This document shows positions 41,495 through 50,280 of a DNA stretch of 58,037 bases, one piece after another (the stretch's first letter is position 1; the number at the start of each line of letters is the position of its first letter). This DNA is from Streptomyces sp. JJ66 (GTDB lineage: Bacteria > Actinomycetota > Actinomycetes > Streptomycetales > Streptomycetaceae), in assembly GCF_019303495.1 (NCBI RefSeq), contig NZ_JAEVFI010000024.1:1-58037 (forward strand), written 5' to 3'. The translations under genes were made by a program, and so were the position numbers. The notes beneath the pieces are model-generated. The model made no database searches, was not told where the DNA came from, and saw nothing but the letters and a program-made list of their open reading frames with translations.

Positions 41495-42694
41495 CTACAT
41501 CGCGCAGCTCTGGGTGTCCACGGGGCGCCCCGCCGCCCGGCCACGGGTGATGTCCTCGCGCACCTCGTCCAGCGTCAGCGCGTACCCGGTGTTGGCGTCG
41601 TCCAGCGACTTGGCGAAGATGACGCCGTACACCGCGCCCTCCGGCGTCAGCAGCGGGCCGCCGGAGTTGCCCTGCCGCACGATCGTGCGCAGTGAGTAGA
41701 CGTCACGGCGCACCATGCCACGGTGGTAGATGTCGGGCCCGTCGGCCTGCACCCGGCCGCGCACGCGGGCTGAGCGGGCGTCGAAGCCGCCGTTTTCGGG
41801 GAAGCCCGCGACGATCGCGCCGTCGCCGGTGGTGGCGTCGCCCTCGGCCAGCGGGAGCGGGGCCGCGTCGAGGCCGGGGACGTCGAGCACGGCGATGTCG
41901 CGTTCCCAGTCGTAGAGCACGATCTGGGCGTCGTAGAGCCGCCCCTCCCCGCCGACCTGCACCGTGGGCTCCTCCACCCCGCCGACGACATGCGCGTTCG
42001 TCATCACGCGCTCGCGGTGGAAGACGAACCCGCTGCCCTCCAGCGACTTGGCGCAGCTCGCCGCCGTCCCGGTGATCTTGACGATGGACTCCCGGGCGCG
42101 GGCGACGGCCGGGCTGCCCGCCAGCTCCGGGTCCGGCTCCGGGACGCTGGTGATGGGCTCGTTGGTGAACGGCGAGAACACCTGCGGGAAGCCGCCCCGC
42201 GCGAGCACGGAGGTGAAGTCGGTGAACCAGGTGCCCGCCTGGCCCGGCATGGCCTGCGAGACGCCGTGCAGCACGCTGGAGGCCCGCACCTCGCGGCCCA
42301 CGGTGTTGAGCGTGGTAGCCGCGAGCAGCGAGCCGACCAGCCAGGCGACGAACAGCATGGCCACGACGTTGACCAGCGCGCCGCCCGTCGCGTCCACCAC
42401 CCGCGCCGGTGACCAGGTGATGTGCGCCCGCAGCCGGTTGCCCAGGTGGGTGGTCAGCGCCTGCCCGACGCAGGCGCACACCACGACGAGCACCACGGCC
42501 GCCACCGCCTGCGGGGTCCCCGCCGAGGCGCCGCCGCTCAGTTCCTTCCACAGCGGCGGCAGCACCATGACGGCGGCCAGCCCGCCGCCCAGGAAGCCCG
42601 CCACGGACAGCACGCCGACGACGAATCCCTGGCGGTAGCCGATGAGGGCGAACCACACGGCCGCCAGCACCAGCAGGAGGTCCAGCACGTTCAC
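41495..42694 (-). CDS. marP: MarP-family membrane serine protease (CvpA + trypsin-like)
   Basis: 399 residues from GTG 42694 (AGGTGA upstream). Four N-terminal membrane helices form a CvpA/colicin-V-like domain (about 1-165). A trypsin-like periplasmic domain follows, with His235 (TNAHVVGG), Asp266 (ERDIAVLD) and Ser344 (RQGNSGGPL). In mycobacteria MarP keeps the cytoplasm neutral in acid and processes the peptidoglycan hydrolase RipA; a similar envelope role is likely here. It is the last gene of the nth-NUDIX-marP run, as in other actinobacteria. Confidence 0.92.
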   Translation of the reverse strand: MNVLDLLLVLAAVWFALIGYRQGFVVGVLSVAGFLGGGLAAVMVLPPLWKELSGGASAGTPQAVAAVVLVVVCACVGQALTTHLGNRLRAHITWSPARVVDATGGALVNVVAMLFVAWLVGSLLAATTLNTVGREVRASSVLHGVSQAMPGQAGTWFTDFTSVLARGGFPQVFSPFTNEPITSVPEPDPELAGSPAVARARESIVKITGTAASCAKSLEGSGFVFHRERVMTNAHVVGGVEEPTVQVGGEGRLYDAQIVLYDWERDIAVLDVPGLDAAPLPLAEGDATTGDGAIVAGFPENGGFDARSARVRGRVQADGPDIYHRGMVRRDVYSLRTIVRQGNSGGPLLTPEGAVYGVIFAKSLDDANTGYALTLDEVREDITRGRAAGRPVDTQSCAM

Positions 42695-42897
42695 CGTGTC
42701 ACCTACGCCTCGGTCGCCGTATCAGGGGGCTCACAGCCGCTCCGTTCGGTTGGCTTCGGACTCTCGTTCGCTCACCGCGCTCGTCGCGTTGGGGCACATC
42801 AGCAGCACCGTAAGCACCATCAGCGCCCCGCGCATCGCGGGACCGGGGCGGACGCGGAACGTGCGGCCGGTACGGCGCGGGACCGGCGGCGGGGCCG

Positions 42898-43611
42898 TCA
42901 GGCGTGCCAGTCCAGCGGTATGCCACGGCTGTGGTCCCAGGGGCGCTCCCAGCCGGCGAAGTGCAGGAGACGGTCGATGATCCCGGCGGTGAAACCCCAC
43001 ACCAGTGCGTCCGCCACCTGGAAGCAAGGGCCTCGGTAGCCGCTGGGGTGCAGTGCCGTGCCCCGGTTGGCGGGATCGGCCAGTTCAGCGACGGGCACGG
43101 TGAACACCCGCGCCGTCTCCCCCATGTCCACCGCCTGCACCGGTGTCCGCTCGCGCCACCAGCCGAGCACGGGCGTGACGACGAAGTCGCTCACCGGGAT
43201 GTACAGGCGCGGGAGCACCCCGAAGACCTGCACGCCCGCCGGGTCAAGCCCGGTTTCCTCCTCGGACTCGCGCAGCGCGGCCCGCAGTGGACCCTCCCCC
43301 CGCGGGTCGCCGTCCTCCGGGTCGAGCGCGCCGCCGGGGAAGGACGGCTGCCCGGCGTGCGCGCGCAGGTTCCCGGCACGCTCCGTCAGCAGCAGTTCGG
43401 GGCCGGGCGCCCCGTCGGCGCCCCGGGCCTCGCCGAACAGGACGAGCACGGCGGAGGGCCGCCCCCCGGTGGGCGGCGGCAGGAAGCGGCTGAGCTGCTC
43501 GGGCAGCACCGTGTCGGTGGCCGCCGCCAGCGGCGTCAGCCACGCGGGCAGGCCGTCGGTGCTGACGGCGACGGACGCGGCGGCCGCGCCGTCCGGCCGG
43601 GGGACCCTCAC
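42898..43611 (-). CDS. NUDIX hydrolase, CoA pyrophosphatase type
   Basis: 237 residues from GTG 43611, whose first bases overlap the nth stop (GTGA). LLLTERAGNLRAHAGQPSFP is the signature of the CoA/NudL subgroup; the NUDIX box follows (GGALDPEDGD... then RESEEETGL). It probably cleaves coenzyme A or related pyrophosphates to 3',5'-ADP and phosphopantetheine. Translationally coupled to nth. Confidence 0.88.
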   Translation of the reverse strand: MRVPRPDGAAAASVAVSTDGLPAWLTPLAAATDTVLPEQLSRFLPPPTGGRPSAVLVLFGEARGADGAPGPELLLTERAGNLRAHAGQPSFPGGALDPEDGDPRGEGPLRAALRESEEETGLDPAGVQVFGVLPRLYIPVSDFVVTPVLGWWRERTPVQAVDMGETARVFTVPVAELADPANRGTALHPSGYRGPCFQVADALVWGFTAGIIDRLLHFAGWERPWDHSRGIPLDWHA

Positions 43612-44468
43612 GGCGTGCCCAGCGGCGGAGCGGGGCGGCCCGGGTAGTCGGCCGGGGGGTTCAGGCGCTGGCCGGGCTGGCCGCCCATCTCGTACTTGAG
43701 CAGCTTCTTCGCCTTCTGAGGGTCCGTCTCGCCCTCGCCGTAGGCCGGGCACAGCTCCGCGATCGGGCAGGCACCGCAGGCCGGGCGGCGGGAGTGGCAG
43801 ATGCGGCGGCCGTGGAAGATCGTGCGGTGCGAGAAGTCCGTCCACTCGCTCTTGGGGATGATCTCGGCGATCTCGGCCTCGACCCGGTCCGGGTCCGTCT
43901 GCTCGGTGAGTTTCCAGCGGCGCACCAGGCGGCCGAAGTGCGTGTCCACGGTGAGCCCGGGGCGTCCGAACGCGTTGCCGAGGACGACGAAGGCGGTCTT
44001 GCGGCCGACGCCGGGCAGGCTGACGAGATCCTCCAGCTTCCCCGGCACCTCACCGCCGAAGCGGTCGCGCAGCGCGGTGGACAGGCCGGTCAGGGACTTC
44101 GCCTTGTTGCGGAAGAAGCCGGTGGGCCGGATCAGCTCCTCCAGTTTCTCGGGATCGGCCGCCGCCATCTCCTCGGGCGTGGGGTAGGCCGCGAACAGGG
44201 CGGGCGTCGTCTGGTTGACCCGCAGGTCGGTCGTCTGGGCGGACAGCACCGTGGCGACCAGGAGCTGGAACGGGTTCTCGAAATCCAGCTCCGGATGGGC
44301 GTAGTAGTAGACCTCCGCCAGCTCGCGGTTGATACGGCGGGCCCGGCGCACCATGCCGAGCCGCGTCTCGCCCTTGCGCGGCCGCGCCCCGCGCACCGCC
44401 TTGGGCGTCACATCCGTCCGGCGTGCGGGCCGCTGTTCGCCCACGGCGGAATCCTCGCCAGCGCTCAC
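43608..44468 (-). CDS. nth: Endonuclease III (DNA glycosylase/AP lyase)
   Basis: 286 residues from GTG 44468 (AAAGGGG upstream). Helix-hairpin-helix LPGVGRKTAFVVLG with catalytic Lys157, catalytic Asp175 in TVDTHFGRL, and a 4Fe-4S cluster CHSRRPACGACPIAELC (Cys-X6-Cys-X2-Cys-X5-Cys). It removes oxidised pyrimidines and nicks the abasic site. The N-terminal 45 residues are an Arg/Pro-rich extension. It is the first gene of the leftward operon, divergent from crp. Confidence 0.95.
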   Translation of the reverse strand: MSAGEDSAVGEQRPARRTDVTPKAVRGARPRKGETRLGMVRRARRINRELAEVYYYAHPELDFENPFQLLVATVLSAQTTDLRVNQTTPALFAAYPTPEEMAAADPEKLEELIRPTGFFRNKAKSLTGLSTALRDRFGGEVPGKLEDLVSLPGVGRKTAFVVLGNAFGRPGLTVDTHFGRLVRRWKLTEQTDPDRVEAEIAEIIPKSEWTDFSHRTIFHGRRICHSRRPACGACPIAELCPAYGEGETDPQKAKKLLKYEMGGQPGQRLNPPADYPGRPAPPLGTP

Positions 44469-44617
44469 CCGTCCGGCCCCTTTCTCCTGTGCTCCTCCTG
44501 AGCTGCCTGCCACCCGGCCAGCGTAAGGGGACGCGCCGACATTCGGGCCGGACCTCGGATAATCCCGGCCCGACCGGCCCCCTGCCGCACACTGGGAAGA
44601 GGGGGTGCGTCAAACTT

Positions 44618-44631
44618 GTGAGCGATCGCAC
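44618..44631. promoter_or_regulatory. Crp-operator-like site upstream of crp
   Basis: GTGAGCGATCGCAC contains GTG, six bases, then CGCAC. This fits the Streptomyces Crp consensus GTG-N6-GNCAC, as I remember it, except for one base. It lies 65 bases before the crp start, so autoregulation is plausible; it also lies in the nth upstream region. Confidence 0.35.
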
Positions 44632-44695
44632 TGTTTCGCACGTCCGGCATCATGGGGCCCGTACCCTCATGCGCAGGCCGACAAGGAGAAGACTC

Positions 44696-45370
44696 GTGGA
44701 CGACGTTCTGCGGCGCGCCCCGCTCTTCGCGGCGCTCGATGAGGAGCAGGCGGCTGAGCTGCGCGCCTCCATGACCGAGACGACCCTGGCCCGCGGCGAG
44801 GCCCTGTTCCACGAGGGGGACCCGGGTGACCGGCTCTACGTCGTCACCGAAGGCAAGGTCAAGCTGCACCGCAGCTCGCCGGACGGGCGCGAGAACATGC
44901 TGGCCGTCCTCGGCCCCGGCGAGCTGATCGGCGAGCTGTCCCTGTTCGACCCCGGTCCGCGCACGGCCACGGCCAGCGCGCTCACCGAGGTCAAGCTGCT
45001 GGGCCTGGGCCACGGTGACCTCCAGCCCTGGCTGAACGTGCGGCCCGAGGTGGCCTCCGCCCTGCTGCGCGCCGTCGCCCGCCGTCTGCGCCGCACCAAC
45101 GACTCGATGTCCGACCTGGTCTTCTCCGACGTGCCCGGCCGCGTCGCCAAGGCCCTGCTGGACCTCTCGCGCCGGTTCGGCGTGCAGTCCGAGGAGGGCA
45201 TCCACGTCGTGCACGACCTGACCCAGGAGGAGCTGGCACAGCTCGTCGGCGCCTCCCGCGAGACGGTGAACAAGGCACTGGCCGACTTCGCCAGCCGTGG
45301 CTGGCTGCGGCTGGAGGCCCGCGCGGTGATCCTGCTCGACGTCGAGCGCCTGGCCAAGCGGTCGCGCTGA
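44696..45370 (+). CDS. crp: Crp/Fnr-family transcription regulator Crp
   Basis: 224 residues from GTG 44696 (AAGGAGA upstream), the length of the S. coelicolor protein. Cyclic-nucleotide-binding barrel with EGKVKLHRSSPDGREN and GPGELIGELSLFDPGPRTATA (phosphate-binding cassette), the long dimer helix, and a winged helix-turn-helix DLTQEELAQLVGASRETVNK. It controls germination, development and antibiotic production with cAMP. The neighbourhood (nth divergent, metallo-beta-lactamase and NUDIX genes on the far side) is the usual Streptomyces one. Confidence 0.95.
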   Translation: MDDVLRRAPLFAALDEEQAAELRASMTETTLARGEALFHEGDPGDRLYVVTEGKVKLHRSSPDGRENMLAVLGPGELIGELSLFDPGPRTATASALTEVKLLGLGHGDLQPWLNVRPEVASALLRAVARRLRRTNDSMSDLVFSDVPGRVAKALLDLSRRFGVQSEEGIHVVHDLTQEELAQLVGASRETVNKALADFASRGWLRLEARAVILLDVERLAKRSR

Positions 45371-45510
45371 CACCGGGGTTGCGCTGACGCGCTGGGGCCG
45401 GGGCGGCACGGTCGCGCTGGGGCCGGGATTGCGCCGGTGAGAGCCTGGCGGGCCTGGCGGCTGCGGTTCCGGCGGTTCTTGCGGTCCCGGCGGTTCCGGC
45501 GGTTCCCGCG
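45371..45510. repeat. Short direct repeats between crp and the metallo-beta-lactamase gene
   Basis: Two copies of CGCTGGGGCCGGG (near 45400 and 45416) are followed by a run of (G)CGGTTCC/(G)CGGTCCC units at about 45461-45510. The genes converge here. No clean hairpin terminator is visible; the repeats may act as one or be a slippage product. Confidence 0.6.
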
Positions 45511-46341
45511 TCAGATCAGACCGTGGTCGGTCAGGTACTCCAGCTGGGCACGGACGGAGAGTTCGGCGGCGGGCCACAGGCTGCGGTCCACATCGGCATA
45601 GACGTGCGCCACGACCTGCCCAGGTGTGCGGTAGCCGTTCTCGACCGCCGTCTCCACCTGCGCCAGCCGCTTCGCACGGTGCACCAGGTAGTAGTCGATG
45701 GCGCCCTGGGCGTCGGCCAGTACGGGGCCGTGCCCGGGCAGCACCGTGCTGACCCCGTCGTCCACGGTGAGGGAGCGCAGGCGGCGCAGCGTGTCCAGGT
45801 AGTCGCCGAGCCGCCCGTCGGGGTGGGCGACGACGGTCGTGCCGCGCCCGAGCACGGTGTCGCCGGTGAGCACGGCGGCGTCGGCGGGCAGGTGGAAGCT
45901 GAGCGAGTCGTGGGTGTGGCCGGGCGTGGCGACCACGCGCAGCTCCAGCCCGCCGGTGGTGACGACGTCGCCCGGAGCGAGCCCTTCGGTGCCGAGCCGC
46001 AGCGCCGGGTCCAGTGCGCGCACCGGCGAGCCGGTCAGCTCGGCGAGGCGGGCGGCGCCCTCGGCGTGGTCGGGATGGCCGTGGGTCAGCAGCGTCAGCC
46101 CCACCCGCTGGCCCTGGCGCTCGGCGGCCTCGACGACCGCCCGCAGGTGTCCCTCCTCCAGCGGACCGGGGTCGATGACGACGGCCACGTCCGCGTCCGG
46201 TTCGGCGACGATCCAGGTGTTCGTGCCGTCCAGCGTCATCGGTGACGCGTTCGGCGCGAGCACACAGGTGGCCCGTGCCGTGGCGGGGCCACTGGCGACG
46301 GCTCCGCGCGGCTGGCCGGGAAGCTGGGCGGCGTTCGTCAT
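45511..46341 (-). CDS. Metallo-beta-lactamase-fold hydrolase
   Basis: 276 residues from ATG 46341, overlapping the NUDIX stop by four bases. Zinc motif LTHGHPDHAEG, later His in ATPGHTHDS, Asp in LTGDTVLG, and PGHGPV near the end. A C-terminal winged-helix-like region (AQLEYLTDHGLI) resembles that of LACTB2/glyoxalase-II-like nucleases and hydrolases. The substrate is not evident. Coupled to the upstream NUDIX gene. Confidence 0.9.
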   Translation of the reverse strand: MTNAAQLPGQPRGAVASGPATARATCVLAPNASPMTLDGTNTWIVAEPDADVAVVIDPGPLEEGHLRAVVEAAERQGQRVGLTLLTHGHPDHAEGAARLAELTGSPVRALDPALRLGTEGLAPGDVVTTGGLELRVVATPGHTHDSLSFHLPADAAVLTGDTVLGRGTTVVAHPDGRLGDYLDTLRRLRSLTVDDGVSTVLPGHGPVLADAQGAIDYYLVHRAKRLAQVETAVENGYRTPGQVVAHVYADVDRSLWPAAELSVRAQLEYLTDHGLI

Positions 46342-47285
46342 ACCCGGAAGATCCTCTTCTCGAACTCGTCGTGCCCCGGCCAGCTGAGCACGATCTCGTC
46401 TCCGTCCAGTGTGGCGCGGGCCAGCACGGGCGTCAGGTCGCGGTCGGCGGCGCGGGCCAGCGCCTCGTCGGCGCGGCGCAGCGTGGTGAGGTCGCGCAGG
46501 GTGGCGATGGTGGGCGGCATCATCGTCAGCTCGCCACGGTCGTAACGCGCGGCGGCCTCCGCCGGAGCGATCCACACCGCGCGGTCCGCCTCACTGGAGG
46601 CGTTGCGGGTGCGCTGGCCAGAGGGCAGGGCGGCGACGAAGAACCAGGTGTCGTAGCGGCGCTCCTCGAACTCCGGGGTGATCCAGCGGGCCCACGCACC
46701 GAGCAGGTCGCTGCGCAGCACGAGGTCACGGCGGGCGAGGAAGTCGGCGAAGGACAGCTCGCGGTCCACCAGCGCGCGCCGGTCGGCCTCCCACTGGGCG
46801 CCCGTGGTGTCGGCGACGACGGTGACCGCGTCCGGGCCCGCGAGCAGCACGCCCGCCTCCTCGAACGTCTCCCGCACGGCCGCGCAGACGATGGCCTGCG
46901 CTTCGGCCGGGCCCACGCCCAGCCGCTCGCCCCACACCGCGCGCGCTGGTCCGGCCCAGCGCACCTCGGCCTCGTCGCGCGGGTCCACACCGCCACCGGG
47001 GTAGGCGTAGGCGCCGCCCGCGAAGGCCATCGACGTCCGCCGCCGCAGCATGTGCACGCGGGGGCCGCGCGCGCCATCCGCGCCCCGGGACCCGCGCTCG
47101 CCGTCCGCGCCCCGGGGGCCGCGCTCGCCGTCCGCGCTGTCGTCCCGCAGCAGCATCACCGTGGCCGCGGGCTTCGGCGTCACCGGCGTCAGCTCGCCGC
47201 GCTGGTGCGCCCTGATCCGCTCCGGCCAGGACGCGGGGTACCACTGGCCGTCTCGCCGGCCGCCGCCCCGCCCGTTGCTCGCCAT
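46338..47285 (-). CDS. NUDIX hydrolase with a collagen-like insert
   Basis: 315 residues from ATG 47285. Starts MASNGRGGGRRDGQWYP, then PAATVMLLRDDS, a repeated insert (units GERGPRGAD, GERGSRGAD, GARGPR), then FAGGAYAYPGGGVDP and the helix VRETFEEAGVLL of the NUDIX box. The region resembles NUDT19-type actinobacterial NUDIX enzymes that may act on CoA esters. The Gly-X-Arg insert lies in a surface loop and is not part of the family fold. It leads the two-gene unit with the beta-lactamase-fold enzyme. Confidence 0.85.
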   Translation of the reverse strand: MASNGRGGGRRDGQWYPASWPERIRAHQRGELTPVTPKPAATVMLLRDDSADGERGPRGADGERGSRGADGARGPRVHMLRRRTSMAFAGGAYAYPGGGVDPRDEAEVRWAGPARAVWGERLGVGPAEAQAIVCAAVRETFEEAGVLLAGPDAVTVVADTTGAQWEADRRALVDRELSFADFLARRDLVLRSDLLGAWARWITPEFEERRYDTWFFVAALPSGQRTRNASSEADRAVWIAPAEAAARYDRGELTMMPPTIATLRDLTTLRRADEALARAADRDLTPVLARATLDGDEIVLSWPGHDEFEKRIFRV

Positions 47286-47400
47286 GAGCGGATCGTACGG
47301 CGCCGGGGTGCGCGGATTCGAGCGCCCGGGGCAGCGGCGTCCGAGATGCCGGATTCCGCCACCCGGGGGACAGTGGAGGGACGACGAGGAGGGGCCCGCC

Positions 47401-47580
47401 ATGTCCAAACACCACAACCGCCAGCCCCACGGTGAACGCGGCTTCACCGACCGGGAACACTCCCGCAACACCGCCGCCGAGCAGCGCGCCCGGCAGGCGA
47501 TGCGGGACACCGCGTGGGGCGGCCGCGCGAAGAACCACGGCAAGACGCAGAAGGCCACCCTCAAGCACCGCGGGCGCTGA
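47401..47580 (+). CDS. Small conserved-type basic hydrophilic protein
   Basis: 59 residues from ATG 47401, with GAGGAGG about ten bases upstream. It begins MSKHHNRQPHGERGF, has no membrane helix, and is rich in Arg, His, Lys and Gln, ending KATLKHRGR. The clear ribosome binding site and coding-like third positions support a real gene. Function unknown. Confidence 0.6.
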   Translation: MSKHHNRQPHGERGFTDREHSRNTAAEQRARQAMRDTAWGGRAKNHGKTQKATLKHRGR

Positions 47581-47601
47581 CCCGCCGGGCTGCGGTGCCC
47601 G

Positions 47602-48192
47602 TCAGCGCACCCAGTTCTTCAGCGGCTCCGTCTCCAGGGTGATCCCGACCGGGCTCGGCAGCTCCACCTTCCTGCCGAACGGCACGGTGTGCGCGTGCTC
47701 GTACCGGACGCCGTCGGGCCGCGCGTACACGGTCACCTCGCAGCTGGCGCGGTCGATGAGCAGATACACCGGGATGCCCGACTCCGCGTAAGCCCGGGGC
47801 TTGTCCGCCCGGTCCCGGCGATCGGTGTCCGCGTCGTACGAGGTGACCTCCACGGCCATGAGCACAGGCTCGGGCTCCGCCCACTCCCCCGCCCCGACGA
47901 ACGCCTCGCTGTCCGCCAGCGCCCCGTCGGGCCGGGCACGCCCCGCCCGGTACGCCTGCACCTTCAACCCCTGGTCATGCAGCCACAGCTCGGGGCGCGC
48001 CTGCATGCACACCCGCGTGAGCCACTGGAGGGCTCTGCCGTGGTCACCGTCAGGCCCTGCCTTGACGCGCGGCTTTCCCCCCAGGAACTCCAGCCGGAGC
48101 CCTTCGACCGGGTGGGCGGCACGGCGCGCGAACTCCTCGAACTGCTCCGGCAGCATCTGCGGCCGGTCGTCGCTCGCCGTCATAGGCTTCAT
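47602..48192 (-). CDS. Uma2 family (DUF820) putative endonuclease
   Basis: 196 residues from ATG 48192; a GTG two codons upstream and an ATG three codons downstream are alternatives. PD-(D/E)XK-type core: GRARPDGALADSE (Asp), LMAVEVTSYDADTDRRDRAD (Glu-x-Thr) and KPRAYAESGIPVYLLID. Uma2 proteins are numerous in Streptomyces and cyanobacteria and look like restriction-type nucleases, but their role is unproven. This marks the change from conserved core to accessory genes. Confidence 0.85.
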   Translation of the reverse strand: MKPMTASDDRPQMLPEQFEEFARRAAHPVEGLRLEFLGGKPRVKAGPDGDHGRALQWLTRVCMQARPELWLHDQGLKVQAYRAGRARPDGALADSEAFVGAGEWAEPEPVLMAVEVTSYDADTDRRDRADKPRAYAESGIPVYLLIDRASCEVTVYARPDGVRYEHAHTVPFGRKVELPSPVGITLETEPLKNWVR

Positions 48193-48269
48193 TATCACGC
48201 ACCCGTGACGAAGCTGAACGCACCATCCGCACCAGGCGTACCTCTCCGTGAGTCGAGGGAGTGGTCGCG

Positions 48270-48701
48270 ATGGACGAGGTCAGTCAACCGCTCGGAGAAC
48301 AGCTCGGGACGATGACGCTCCACCCACGGGCGGATTCGGTGTCTACCGCACGCCGCTGGTTCCGCAAACTCATCGCTCCCTACCCCCTGGCCCGCTCGCT
48401 GGACGACTGCGTGCTGCTCCTGTCGGAGCTGGTCACCAACGCCCTGCTGCACGGCGACGTGGGCACCGAGGACCGCATCCGCGTCGAATGGCACCGCGAG
48501 GGCACGGCGTTGCGCGTGTGCGTCCACAACCCCGGGCCGCCGCCGCAGGCCGTGCGGTTACGCCACCCACGTCCCGACCAGCCGCACGGCCGGGGCCTGC
48601 TCCTGGTCAGCGCCCTCGCCGACTCCTGGGACACCGCCCCCAGCCCCTTCGGCGGCACCGCCGTCTGCTTCACACTGGCGGACGCCCTCCCCGCCCCGTG
48701 A
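48270..48701 (+). CDS. Anti-sigma-type ATP-binding protein with a TTA codon
   Basis: 143 residues from ATG 48270 (GGGAG about ten bases upstream; a GTG at 48261 is possible). GHKL/HATPase of the RsbW-like kind: N-box LLLSELVTNALLHGDVG, then VCVHNPGPPP and PHGRGLLLVSALADSWD. Leu97 is encoded by TTA (48558-48560), the only in-frame TTA I noticed in a confident gene of this window. It makes expression depend on the bldA tRNA in Streptomyces. Many such orphan ATPases exist and bind STAS proteins or sigma factors; the partner is unknown. Confidence 0.82.
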   Translation: MDEVSQPLGEQLGTMTLHPRADSVSTARRWFRKLIAPYPLARSLDDCVLLLSELVTNALLHGDVGTEDRIRVEWHREGTALRVCVHNPGPPPQAVRLRHPRPDQPHGRGLLLVSALADSWDTAPSPFGGTAVCFTLADALPAP

Positions 48702-49089
48702 GGCGTGCCCCGGCGGGCGAAGGTGCTCCCCGGCCCGACTGCTCAAGCTCGTCATTGCTCAAACTGCTCTGCAGCGGCAGCCAGTGCGTCTCGTACACCT
48801 GCTTGCCACGGGTCGGCAGGCACATGAAGGGATAGTTGCGCAGCAAATCGGCCTGGCTGAGCATCAGTCCGGTGTTGTGAAGGGACTCGACTGCTGAGGT
48901 TTTCTCAGCGAGATCACCTCGGTGAAGCGGGCTGACCGGCAGGTGCCCGGGCTGATCGGGCCGGACGGCCCGGGCTGGACAGTGTGAAGCCCCTGGCGGG
49001 ACGGGCCTGCCACGGCCATGTCCGTTGCACCAGAGGCTCCCGTCGGTCACCGATGGCACACCCTCGACGGGGCTGCCAGGCTCGGGCGC
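48702..49089. other. Gap with a possible gene remnant
   Basis: 388 bases of lower GC than the flanks. The minus-strand frame 48670-49059 contains a non-repetitive, protein-like stretch (SLHNTGLMLSQADLLRNYPF, then LPTRGKQVYETHW). It has no ribosome binding site and low-complexity ends, so it may be a decayed gene fragment. I cannot name a family. GAGGTTTTCTCAGCGAGATCACCTC-type pairing near 48895-48925 is weak. Confidence 0.35.
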
Positions 49090-50123
49090 TCAGCGGGCTT
49101 CCTCCGGCGGGATTGTGGCCACTGTGGCGGGGGCGGCACCCGCCGGAACCCCGGAGACCGCCGCGCCGCCCGCGTGGCCGGGTTCACCAGCGGCCAGCTC
49201 CCCGGAGACCGCTTCCCCGCGTGTCGGCTTCCCGACGTTCGCCGCAGCCGGCCGCCGTGTCATCCCCACCCCCCACAGGACGACGGCCATGCCCAGGACC
49301 ACGCGCATACCAAGATCCTCGCCGAGGACGACAGTGCCGAGCAGCACGGAGACGACGGGCAGCAGATAGCCGACCACGGCGGCGTTGGTAGCCCCCTCGT
49401 CGTTGATGATCCGGTAGGTGAGATGGAAGGTGATCGCGGTGCAGAGGATGCTGAGGGCGACGGCGGCCGTCACCACCGTAAGGCTGGGTCGATCCGCTCC
49501 AGCCCGCCGACGGGCATCGCGGAGGCGGTCAGTCCGGTCGCGGCGAGGAGTTGGGCTGCGGAGAGCGAGATGGTCGGGGTCCCCTTACGGACCAGCGTGC
49601 GGCCCATGTAGGTGAACGCGACGGCGTAACTGGCGGCCGCGCCGAGGATGGCGAGGGCGCCCCAGCTGGCGCCGCCGGTGGTCTGCCAGGGGGCGAAGAT
49701 GACGATGGTGCCCGCGAAGCCGAGCAGCAGACCGGCCACCCGCACCCGGTGGATTCCCCGCTCCGAACCGAGGGCCAGACCGAGGGCGATCGACCAGAGG
49801 GGTGTCGTCGCGTTGAGGACGCCCGCGAGACCGGAGTCGACGGTCTGCTGACCGAGGCTGAACAGCGCGAAGGGGAGGGCGTTGCAGAAGAACGCCGCCA
49901 CCGCTATGTGCCGCCACACAGCACCGGCCCGGGGCAACCGGTGCCCCGTCGCGTAGCAGGCGACCACGAGGACGAGGGCTCCCAGCGCGCACCGGGCGAA
50001 GGTGACCTGGAGCGGTGAGAGTCCCCTCAGCGCCAGCTCGATCCAGAGGAACGTGGAACCCCAGAGCAGGGCGAGCACGGCCACCCGCAAGCCGCCCCAC
50101 AGACTCTGTGCGCTGCTGTTCAC
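49090..50123 (-). pseudogene. EamA/DMT-family exporter, broken by a frameshift
   Basis: The first part (from ATG 50123) encodes ten-helix-exporter sequence: LWGGLRVAVLALLWGSTFLW, VTFARCALGALVLVV, NALPFALFSLGQQTVDSGLA. It stops at 49470 just after GGLERIDPALRW. The continuation is in another frame, upstream of GTG 49476: AVALSILCTAITFHLTYRI, ATNAAVVGYLLPVVSVLLG. The join falls at GATCGACCCAGCCTTACGG (near 49485); loss of one base there restores a full ten-helix EamA protein. It is divergent from a LysR gene, a common regulator/exporter pair. The break may be real or a sequencing error. Confidence 0.88.
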
Positions 50124-50280
50124 GATGCGTCCTCCATCGGGTTCGTCCGGCCTCGCGCGGACGGTCGGCCGTCACAGGTCGTCACGGGGTGGTGCGGGGC
50201 GGTGCCCGCCCTTCGAAGGTGCCTCAGCCGAGACCTACGAGCAAGCGAATGATTCTACTTATTTTGTTAAGCTGTGCTAC

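Noticed and set aside
42731..42835. 34-codon minus-strand ORF with a hydrophobic stretch (MRGALMVLTVLLMCPNATSA)
   Set aside because: It has no ribosome binding site and lies in the marP-NUDIX gap. It could be a small secreted peptide, but nothing else supports it.
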